In this document: positions 14,897 through 21,164 of the stretch, in pieces
Layout of the letters: each line of letters starts with the position of its first letter
Numbering within the stretch: the stretch's first letter is position 1
DNA from: Thermoleophilia bacterium
GTDB taxonomy: Bacteria; Actinomycetota; Thermoleophilia; Gaiellales; Gaiellaceae
Direction of reading: 5' to 3'
Assembly: GCA_016844515.1 (NCBI GenBank)
Contig: JAERMP010000018.1
Coordinates: 1-21,164, forward strand
DNA length: 21,164 bases
Translations under genes and position numbers: made by a program
The notes under the pieces: generated by a model
The model's input: the letters and a program-made list of their open reading frames with translations, nothing else
Told to the model about the DNA's origin: nothing
Database searches by the model: none

Positions 14897-16408
14897 GTGT
14901 CCAAGGCCGCTCCGCCGGCGGAGACATCTCGCCCTACCCCGATGCAGTCAGCCACAGGCCGGGACGTTCGCGCGTCCCGCCTCTACGTGCTCTCGCGCGG
15001 GCCCATTCTGACGCTCGTTCGTCGGGCTCTCTCCGTGACCGCGCTCGTCATCCTCGACGTCGTCGGGCTCGCCCTCGGGATCTACCTCGCTCTCGTCATA
15101 CGGCAGCTGGTCGCGGGAGAGGGAGACATTCTCTGGGGCCTACTGTGGCGGGAGGGGCCGGCCGAGTGGCTGAAGTTCGCGGCTCCGATCACCGTCCTCG
15201 TCTTCGCGCAGGCAGGTCTCTACCGCCAACGCGAGCGCCGGCCAGGCGCCGGGCGGATCCTTGCCTGCCTCATCGCCGTGGCGCTGATCGTGCTCGCGTT
15301 CGGAATCGGCACGAACTACGACTTCACGACCTCGGGCCTCATCCCCACCTCGGTCGTTGTCTCGGCGGTGACGATCGGCCTGCTCCGCGCGGCTTATGAA
15401 TCCGCTTCGCTCGAGCTCATGCGCGCGGCGGGAATCCGTAGGCGTGTCGTGCTGGTCGGTGAGGGCGAGAGCCTCGTTCGGTTGCGCCAGTCACTCGCTG
15501 CCGCTCGCGGTGGCCTGACCTACGAGTTCGTCGGTGCCGTGGCTCCCGAGGCGGTGCCCGGGATTCGCCTCCTCGGCTCGCGCGCCGAGCTGCCGCTCGT
15601 CCTCGAGCAGGTCCGACCCGACGAGGTGATCCTCGCCGAGGCATCGCTCGAAGAGCGTGCCGTGCTCGAAGTCGTCGAGCAGGCCCACAGCCAGGGAATC
15701 AAGGTTCGGCTCGCTCCCGATACGACCGAGCTCCTCGTCCAGCGTGGCGAGTACGTCCCGGGGCACGGGGCTCCGCTCTTCGAGCTTCGCCCACCGGTTC
15801 TCACCGGCTGGGACTGGGCGGTCAAGAGGACGTTCGACTTCGTCGTCAGTGCGCTCGTGCTGATCGTGGGACTGCCCCTCTGGGCGCTGATCGCCCTCGC
15901 CGTCAAGCTCGATTCGCGCGGCTCGGTCTTTTTCGTCGATCGGCGCATCGGCGTCGGCGAGCGCGAGTTCGGGATGCTCAAGTTCCGAACGATGGTGACC
16001 GAGGCGGCGTCGCTGCAGTCGGAGCTCGAAGCGGCGAACGAGGCCGAGGGTGCGCTCTTCAAGATCCGCGACGACCCGCGCGTGACGCGCGTCGGGAGGT
16101 TCCTACGCCGCTTCTCCTTCGACGAGATCCCACAGATCGTGAACGTCTTCAAGGGGGAGATGAGTCTCGTCGGGCCGCGGCCGCTGCCGCTCCGCGACTA
16201 CCGGCTACTCGAGGACTGGCACCGCGCTCGCTATGCCGTTCTCCCTGGCATGACCGGGCTCTGGCAGATCTCCGGCCGCTCCGGGTTGACCTTCGACGAC
16301 CTCGTCCGGCTCGACTTCACGTACCTCGAGAACTGGTCGATCTGGCTCGACATCACGATCATCGCGCGCACGATCCCCGCGGTGATCACCCGGCGAGGCG
16401 CGTACTGA
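14897..16408 (+). CDS. Polyprenyl-phosphate sugar phosphotransferase (WbaP/WcaJ-like, initiating enzyme)
   Basis: A 503-residue protein of the exopolysaccharide polyprenyl glycosylphosphotransferase family. N-terminal half: four or so hydrophobic helices, then a nucleotide-binding-like segment RRRVVLVGEGESLVRLR. C-terminal half: VKRTFDFVVSALVLIVGLPL (re-entrant helix, about residue 310), MLKFRTM (about 361), SFDEIPQIVNVFKGEMSLVG with the GPRP motif (about 405-430), and PGMTGLWQISGRSGL (about 450). These are the full signature of the bacterial sugar transferase domain, which moves a sugar-1-phosphate from a nucleotide sugar to undecaprenyl phosphate to start the repeat unit. The GTG at 14897 overlaps its only AGGAG site, so translation may instead start at ATG 14942, removing 15 residues of a non-conserved leader. 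Confidence 0.93.
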   Translation: MSKAAPPAETSRPTPMQSATGRDVRASRLYVLSRGPILTLVRRALSVTALVILDVVGLALGIYLALVIRQLVAGEGDILWGLLWREGPAEWLKFAAPITVLVFAQAGLYRQRERRPGAGRILACLIAVALIVLAFGIGTNYDFTTSGLIPTSVVVSAVTIGLLRAAYESASLELMRAAGIRRRVVLVGEGESLVRLRQSLAAARGGLTYEFVGAVAPEAVPGIRLLGSRAELPLVLEQVRPDEVILAEASLEERAVLEVVEQAHSQGIKVRLAPDTTELLVQRGEYVPGHGAPLFELRPPVLTGWDWAVKRTFDFVVSALVLIVGLPLWALIALAVKLDSRGSVFFVDRRIGVGEREFGMLKFRTMVTEAASLQSELEAANEAEGALFKIRDDPRVTRVGRFLRRFSFDEIPQIVNVFKGEMSLVGPRPLPLRDYRLLEDWHRARYAVLPGMTGLWQISGRSGLTFDDLVRLDFTYLENWSIWLDITIIARTIPAVITRRGAY

Positions 16409-16411
16409 TGA

Positions 16412-16431
16412 GGGCGAGGCATGCCTCGCCC
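16412..16431. repeat. Perfect 20-bp palindrome between operon genes
   Basis: GGGCGAGGCA followed by its exact complement TGCCTCGCCC fills most of the 34-bp gap between the phosphotransferase stop (16406-16408) and the next ATG (16443), followed by CCTACGGGGC. It is a strong hairpin without a U tract. It may be a dispersed palindromic repeat, a translational spacer or an attenuating structure. The core with a flanking CCTA matches a short palindrome I recall from several unrelated GC-rich genomes; this is from memory and not checked. Confidence 0.8.
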
Positions 16432-16442
16432 CTACGGGGCTC

Positions 16443-17648
16443 ATGAAGACGCCGAAGATCCTTGCAGTGGCCTCTGCCGTCGACCTCGACTTCCGCTACG
16501 GCTGCACGCCGGCCTGGTGGCAGCTCTGGAAAGGGATGTACGAGGCGGGTGTCGATCTCGTGGTGACGCCGTATCGCGGGCGTCCGGTGGAATCCCCCTG
16601 GTGGCGCGTTGCGCCGAATCCGACCTACCGGGAGGGCGAGTCCTACCAGGCAGTGCGCGACGCGCTTGCGCGGGTCAAGGGCGACCGCTACCTGCGACGG
16701 GACGAGTCCCATCCCGAGGACTCCGGGCTCGATCGGTTCACGCGCGAGACGATCCGGCGCTGGGTGACGCCGCGTTGGAAGCGCCATCTCGAGCGGCTCG
16801 TAGAGAGCGAGAAGCCCGACGCGATCGTCGTGTTCACCGTTCCGATGGCGCACTTGCGAGGTATCCCCGATGCGCTCCGTGCGCGGTTCGGGATCCCCAT
16901 CGTCTTCTACGACGGCGACGTCCCCATGAGCCTTCCCGAGTTCGGAGGTATGGACACCGGCTTCAACCCCTACCACGGTGCGGATCCGTGGGAGTACGAC
17001 CTCGTCCTATCGAACTCCGAAGGCGGCATCCCGCGTCTCTTGGAGTTGGGCGCCCGTCGCGCCGACGCGCTCTACTGGGGCGCCGATCCCGAGTTCTTCT
17101 CGCCGCAGCCGGTCGACAAGGACGTCGACGTCTTCTTCTACGGCTACGGGGACAAGTTCCGCCGCGACTGGATGAAGACGATGGTGGGCGAGCCGTCGAG
17201 GCTCGCCCCCGAGCTCGACTTCGCGCTCGGCGGGCTCGACTTCCAGGGAGATACGGGTGCGGCGCGAACCCTCGGCGACGTCCCCTTCAATGTCTTCGCG
17301 CGCGCGATCTCGGCGGCTCGCGTCAACCTCAACATCACGCGCCGTCCGCACGCCACGGTTTCCGGATCGTCGACGGCGCGACCCTTCGAGCTCGCCTCGT
17401 CGGGTGCCGCAATCGTCTCGAATCCACACGAGGGGATCGAGCGGTGGTTCGAGCCGGGCCGCGAGCTCGTAGTCGTCGAGAGCGCCGAGGACGCCGTCTC
17501 TGCGTACCGTGAGCTCGTCGCCGATCCCGCGCAGGCCGAGGAGATGGGCCGCCGCGCGCGGGAGCGTGTTCTCGACGAGCACACCTATGCGCACCGCGCG
17601 CGGCGGTTGCTCGAGCTCGTCGGGCTCGAGGCCGGAGTGCACGCGTGA
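16443..17648 (+). CDS. CgeB-like glycosyltransferase
   Basis: A 401-residue GT-B-type protein. N-terminal region: ILAVASAVDLDFRYGCTPAWW, later KPDAIVVFTVPMAHLRGIPD and IVFYDGDVPMSLPEFGGMD, like the DUF3880-type opening of the CgeB family. The C-terminal domain matches the Glyco_trans_1_2 pattern. VNLNITRRPHATVSGSSTAR (about residue 299) is followed by PFELASSGAAIVSNPHEGIE, WFEPGRELVVVESAEDAV and ERVLDEHTYAHRARRLLEL. This family includes spore-coat CgeB and many polysaccharide-locus enzymes; the donor sugar is unknown. It follows the phosphotransferase after a palindrome, and its TGA overlaps the GTG of the next gene by 4 nt. No spore genes are nearby, so a role in surface glycan assembly is favoured. 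Confidence 0.85.
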   Translation: MKTPKILAVASAVDLDFRYGCTPAWWQLWKGMYEAGVDLVVTPYRGRPVESPWWRVAPNPTYREGESYQAVRDALARVKGDRYLRRDESHPEDSGLDRFTRETIRRWVTPRWKRHLERLVESEKPDAIVVFTVPMAHLRGIPDALRARFGIPIVFYDGDVPMSLPEFGGMDTGFNPYHGADPWEYDLVLSNSEGGIPRLLELGARRADALYWGADPEFFSPQPVDKDVDVFFYGYGDKFRRDWMKTMVGEPSRLAPELDFALGGLDFQGDTGAARTLGDVPFNVFARAISAARVNLNITRRPHATVSGSSTARPFELASSGAAIVSNPHEGIERWFEPGRELVVVESAEDAVSAYRELVADPAQAEEMGRRARERVLDEHTYAHRARRLLELVGLEAGVHA

Positions 17649-18373
17649 CACAGCAGCGGCTCGTAGCGATCGTGCCAGCTTGGAACGAATCGGGAGCGAT
17701 CGGTCTCGTCGTGGACGAGATCAAGGGGTTCGACGCCGCGATCGACGTGGTCGTGATCGACGATTGCTCGACCGATGACACCGCTCGAGTTGCAGAGTCG
17801 CATGGCGCGACCGTGCTCCGCCTACCGTTCAATGTCGGCATCGGGGGCGCTGTTCAAACCGGATTTCGGTATGCGCTCGAACAGGGGTACGAGTTCGCCG
17901 TTCGGCTCGACGGAGACGGTCAGCACGCTGCGTCTGAAATCCCGAAGATCCTCGAGCCCGTCGTCGCGGGCGATGCCGATCTCGTGATCGGGTCTCGCTT
18001 CGTCGATCCCGGCGGCGTATATCGCCCGCCGTTCGCGCGGCGAATCGGCATCGGTGTCTTCGCGCGTCTCGTCTCGATCCTCGGCGGCCAGCGGGTCACC
18101 GACACGACATCGGGCTTCGTCGCCCTCGATCGCGTCGGGATCGGGCTCTTCGCGTCCGACTTCCCGCACGACTACCCGGAGGTGGAGGCGACGCTCGTCG
18201 CGCTTCGGAGCGGCTTGCGCGTGACGCAGGTGCAGGTCGACATGCGCGAGCGGACGACGGGCTCGTCCTCGATCACGTTCGTCCGATCGCTCTACTACAT
18301 CGTCAAGGTCATGCTCTCTCTCTTGGTCGCAAGCCTGCGGCGGTATCCGCGTCTCGAAGGCGCGCGGCAGTGA
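17645..18373 (+). CDS. GT2 glycosyltransferase, dolichyl/polyprenyl-phosphate mannose synthase-like
   Basis: A 242-residue GT-A enzyme of family GT2, DPM1-like branch. IVPAWNESGAIG (residues 9-20) opens the fold. VVVIDDCSTDDT (35-46) binds the nucleotide, and VRLDGDGQH (86-94) has the D-x-D metal motif. ADLVIGSRF (111-119) and TDTTSGFVALDR are standard for the branch. The C-terminus has only one weakly hydrophobic helix (SLYYIVKVMLSLLVASL), not the full anchor of larger homologues. The expected product is a polyprenyl-phosphate sugar. The membrane partner may be the DUF2304 protein, whose GTG overlaps its stop by 4 nt. Its own GTG overlaps the CgeB-like stop. Sugar identity (mannose, glucose or other) is not visible. 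Confidence 0.9.
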   Translation: MTQQRLVAIVPAWNESGAIGLVVDEIKGFDAAIDVVVIDDCSTDDTARVAESHGATVLRLPFNVGIGGAVQTGFRYALEQGYEFAVRLDGDGQHAASEIPKILEPVVAGDADLVIGSRFVDPGGVYRPPFARRIGIGVFARLVSILGGQRVTDTTSGFVALDRVGIGLFASDFPHDYPEVEATLVALRSGLRVTQVQVDMRERTTGSSSITFVRSLYYIVKVMLSLLVASLRRYPRLEGARQ

Positions 18374-18732
18374 CGCCCGTTCGAGTCTCGATCGTCGGCG
18401 CGATCGCGTCGATTCTCTTGATCCTCGTCGTGCTCGAGCTCGTGCGCGGACGCCGACTCAAGGAGCGCTACGCGCTGCTCTGGCTCGCGACGGGCGTGAT
18501 CCTGCTCGTGCTCTCGGTCTGGCGCGACGGCCTGAACACCATTGCCGGCTGGGCGGGCGTGACGAGCTATCCGCCCGCGGTTCTCTTCGCGGTCGCGACG
18601 CTCTTCATCCTGCTCGTCCTACTCCACTACTCGACTGTGATCTCGAAGCTCACGGACGAGAACGTCGATCTTGCGCAGCGGATCGCCCTGCTCGAGGAGC
18701 GGGTCAGCCGGCTGGGGACACCGGCGGACTGA
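18370..18732 (+). CDS. DUF2304 small membrane protein
   Basis: A 120-residue protein with three hydrophobic helices (about residues 7-25, 34-51 and 68-90) and a charged coiled-coil-like tail, KLTDENVDLAQRIALLEERV (93-112). RRLKERYALLWLATGVILL (28-46) is the typical core of the DUF2304 family ('l..r..LlWl......l'). The family has no proven biochemical role but is frequently found right after GT2 DPM1-like genes. Here the 4-nt overlap (GTGA) supports a joint complex, perhaps as membrane anchor, regulator or carrier-lipid helper (inference). The 3' end overlaps the convergent membrane-protein gene by 29 nt. Confidence 0.87.
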   Translation: MTPVRVSIVGAIASILLILVVLELVRGRRLKERYALLWLATGVILLVLSVWRDGLNTIAGWAGVTSYPPAVLFAVATLFILLVLLHYSTVISKLTDENVDLAQRIALLEERVSRLGTPAD

Positions 18733-20244
18733 ACGCGAACACGTCGCCCGCCTCGGGGTCGTCGATCCAGTTCGTGCCGACGCCGATTCGGTACGTGGCG
18801 CGCGCTGGCGCGGATGTGTCGACGAACGTCATATCGCGCGTGGTGGCGATCGGTGTTCCCTTCACGTAGCAGTACCACGCGACCCCTCCTGAGAGGTAAC
18901 AGGCCGTGTCCTCCCCTGGGCCGTCGTAGCGGTAGACGCGGTAGAAGACGTTTCCGTGCCAGTTCCCGTCGTCGGTCCAGGTGAGGCGTGTCGCGGTGCC
19001 TCCACGCTCGACCCGAAGCGAGACCGACTCGTCGACGGGCGCGAGGATGTCGCTGCCCTCCCCGCCTGGCTCGCCCTGGAAGACCGCGGGAGTGGGAGGC
19101 TCGGCTGGTGACGAAGCGGCGACCGCAACAGCTGGGAGCGCGACACAGACGATCGCGGCGACTGCGATCCAGCGGCGCGCGATCGCCGGAGTCTGGGGCG
19201 GCCGCATTCGATCGCCGAGGCGCCGCGCGAGTGTCGGGATCAGCAGCGGGATCGAGGCGAAGAGGAGGAGATAAGCTGGCCATGCGGGCATGAGCAGCCG
19301 CCAGAAGGTGTTCGCCTGGATGTCGGAGCCCACTGGGCAAGCCGGGCGCTCCAGAAGAACTCGCGTAGTTGATCCATCTGGGTCTTCCAGTGCTCGAAGT
19401 CGAGGTCGAAGTAGCGGTCGAGCTGGAGATCGGCGAGCGGTGGGCTCGATCCGGCGGCCACGCGCGCTTGCTCCAGTGCGAAGGCGGGAAGCTCGCCGAG
19501 GCCTCGGTACTTCCAGGCGAGCAGAACGAGCAGCGCCGGAACGGTCGCCGCAGCGCAAGCGAGGCCCTCCCGCCAGCGGCGTGCGACGAGGTAGGCGAGG
19601 CCGATCCCGCCGACAATCAGAAAGTTCGAAGGCTTCAGAGCCGCCGCGGCCCCGACGAGAACACCTGCGAACACGGCGTCGGTCAGATGGCCGGGCGAGA
19701 GCGAGCGCAAGACGTAGAGCGCCGCTGCCAGCACGAGCACCGTGGAGGGGAAGTCGGCCATTGCAGTCAGTCCGAGCGCTTGCGGGAGGAAATGCTCGGC
19801 CCAGCGCTCCTGGTACCGCTCCACGAAGAGCGGTATGGACGCGAACGGCGTGACGACCCAGAGAAATGCCGCCCAGTAGCCGAGCAGGCGCCCGCCGATT
19901 TGCGCTGCGATCCCGTAGACGCACCCGAGCGCGATCGGGCCGAGGATGAGCACCTGCAGGAGCACGAGTGGCGGCAGCGCCTGGACGAAGGTCGGCCCGG
20001 TGACCCACATGATCGGCATCAGCAGGTACGACCAGAGGTAGCCGAGCTCGGTAGGCGCCAGCTCGAACTGACCGAGGAGCCACCCTTGGGTCGCGAGCCA
20101 GATCTGGTCTCCGCCCTGGAAGTACACCCAACCGTTGTGGGTCACGGACAGTGCCAGCACGACGGTCCCCACGATCTGCGCTCCGACGAGGGTGCCGAGA
20201 ACAGCGCGCGGCCGGTCGAGCAAGCTGTCGACGGTACGGCTCAC
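18704..20244 (-). CDS. Large GT-C-like membrane glycosyltransferase with external C-terminal domain, frame broken
   Basis: Read across one frameshift this is a 513-residue protein. Residues 1-300 hold about eight helices. After helix 1 comes THNGWVYFQGGDQIW, an acidic first-loop motif in the place where GT-C enzymes keep their catalytic carboxylate. LGYLWSYLLMPIMWVTGP and TPFASIPLFVERYQERWAEH resemble further GT-C loop segments. Two more helices (PAWPAYLLLFASIPLLIP; WIAVAAIVCVALPAVAVA) precede an extracytoplasmic, Fn3-like or beta-sandwich domain, with ACYLSGGVAWYCYVKG as a probable disulfide pair. It may glycosylate a surface polymer from a polyprenyl-phosphate sugar. N-terminal sequence is in one frame and C-terminal in the next; one extra base in the CCC at 19329-19331 reads smoothly (QWGSDIQANTFW). 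The start is uncertain: GTG at 20244, or GTG at 20283 overlapping the upstream gene. Confidence 0.72.
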
Positions 20245-20269
20245 GCCGCGCGCGGCAGTTGCAGTGGCG

Positions 20270-21164
20270 CTAGCGACCGACACCGGCGACGGCCGAGCGG
20301 TACCAGGCCACGGTGCTCTCGATCCCCTCACGCAGCGGCGTGCGCGCCTCGAACCCGAAGAGCTCACGAGCGCGTGTGGCGTCGACGCTCCGTCGCGGCT
20401 GTCCACCGGGCTTGTTCGTGTCCCAGACGATTCCGCCCGTGAACCCGGTCGCCTCGGCGACTAGCCCCGCGAGTTCGCGGATGGAGATCTCCTTCGCCGC
20501 TCCGAGGTTGACCGGATCCGGTCCGTCGTAGCGCTCGGCGGCGAGGACGAGACCCTCGGCGCAGTCGTCGACATAGAGGAACTCACGCGTCGGCGAGCCG
20601 TCGGCCCAGAGCACTACTTCGTCCTCGGCTTCGACCATCTTCCGGATCAGCGCGGGGATGACGTGCGACGTCTCGAGGTCGAAGTTGTCCCTCGGGCCGT
20701 AGAGATTCGTGGGGAGGAGAAAGATGCTGTTCAGCCCGTACTGGTCGCGATACGCTTGGGCGCCGACGAGCACTGCTTTCTTTGCGACCCCGTAGGGCGC
20801 GTTCGTCTCCTCCGGATAGCCGTTCCAGAGGTCGTCCTCGCTGAAGGGAATCGCGGCGAACTTCGGGTACGCGCAGACCGTCCCGACGATGACGAGCTTC
20901 GGCGTCTCGTGGAGGCGCGCCTGCTCGAGCACGTGTGCGCCCATCGCCAGGTTCGCGTACCAGATGCGGCCCGGGCTCGCCCGGTTGGCGCCGATGCCGC
21001 CGACCTCCGCAGCAAGGTGGAAGACGAGCTCTGCGCCCGCGTCGTCGAACATGCGGGCCGTGTCTCCCATCGCCGTGAGGTCGTAGTCCGCACTGCGCGC
21101 GACGACGACGTCGTGGCCGTCGGCTTCGAGCCGTTCAACGAGGTGCGAGCCGAGAAACCCGCCG
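20270..21164 (-). CDS. GDP-L-fucose synthase-like epimerase/reductase (5' end cut by window edge)
   Basis: Extended short-chain dehydrogenase of 297 visible residues, missing only about the first few amino acids; the window begins inside [12 protein letters not shown] of the Rossmann loop. [19 protein letters not shown] is the Fcl/WcaG signature. [18 protein letters not shown] corresponds to the SSCIYPK region with the acid/base cysteine kept and the usual first serine changed to Thr. APYGVAKKA gives the YxxxK pair. [20 protein letters not shown] keeps the catalytic histidine before VIPAL. The enzyme family converts GDP-4-keto-6-deoxymannose to GDP-L-fucose, but related enzymes make colitose or heptose derivatives. 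No GDP-mannose dehydratase (Gmd) is in the window; it may lie just outside. The next gene on the same strand starts about 25 nt after its stop. Confidence 0.85.
   Translation of the reverse strand, partial: GGFLGSHLVERLEADGHDVVVARSADYDLTAMGDTARMFDDAGAELVFHLAAEVGGIGANRASPGRIWYANLAMGAHVLEQARLHETPKLVIVGTVCAYPKFAAIPFSEDDLWNGYPEETNAPYGVAKKAVLVGAQAYRDQYGLNSIFLLPTNLYGPRDNFDLETSHVIPALIRKMVEAEDEVVLWADGSPTREFLYVDDCAEGLVLAAERYDGPDPVNLGAAKEISIRELAGLVAEATGFTGGIVWDTNKPGGQPRRSVDATRARELFGFEARTPLREGIESTVAWYRSAVAGVGR

Noticed and set aside
1..21164. tRNA, rRNA, riboswitch or insertion sequence
   Set aside because: I saw no cloverleaf-like segment, no rRNA-like sequence, no transposase motif and no terminal inverted repeats flanked by target duplications; almost all bases are in assigned genes.

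Overview
The window is about 21 kb of very GC-rich DNA. Nearly every base is coding, and many genes overlap by 4 nt (ATGA or GTGA junctions). GTG starts are common and good Shine-Dalgarno sites are rare. The gene families, codon bias and style suggest a high-GC, Actinomycetota-like bacterium, possibly of the Thermoleophilia type. This is inference only: no rRNA or other marker gene is present.

The whole window is one surface-glycan (exopolysaccharide, capsule or O-antigen-like) biosynthesis locus of the Wzx/Wzy type. From left to right it holds: the tail of a SAM methyltransferase (+, runs off the edge); a leftward block of O-antigen ligase/polymerase, methyltransferase, UDP-sugar 4-epimerase and cupin (3546 to 265); a 260-bp divergent intergenic region full of palindromic GGGTCTGACCC-type repeats; a rightward block of flippase, two GT4 glycosyltransferases and a secreted protein (3807-8186); a leftward LinA-like nucleotidyltransferase (8203-8736); a rightward block of polysaccharide deacetylase, GNAT acyltransferase and two more glycosyltransferases (8819-12862); a leftward GT-C membrane glycosyltransferase (12829-14106); a rightward block of NodB-like protein, initiating polyprenyl-phosphate sugar phosphotransferase, CgeB-like glycosyltransferase, DPM1-like GT2 and DUF2304 (14135-18732); and a leftward pair of GDP-L-fucose synthase-like epimerase and a second large GT-C-like membrane protein (21164 to 18704).

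Inferred joint working: the phosphotransferase at 14897 loads the first sugar on a polyprenyl carrier. The cytoplasmic GT4/CgeB-like enzymes extend it using sugars such as those made by the two epimerases. The flippase exports it and the ligase-family protein polymerises or attaches it. The GT2 + DUF2304 pair probably makes a polyprenyl-phosphate sugar that the GT-C proteins use outside the membrane. The deacetylases, GNAT protein and methyltransferases are candidates for decorating the glycan.

Three reading frames are broken. The ligase gene and the second GT-C gene each need one extra base, in both cases at a run of three G/C, to restore a continuous protein. The ligase/methyltransferase junction lacks both a stop codon and a start codon. 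The first two look like base-calling or assembly indels. The third looks like a deletion or a larger error. I found no RNA genes, CRISPR array, insertion sequence or transposase. I see an unusually compact glycan locus with several poorly characterised parts, but no clearly new defence or mobile system.
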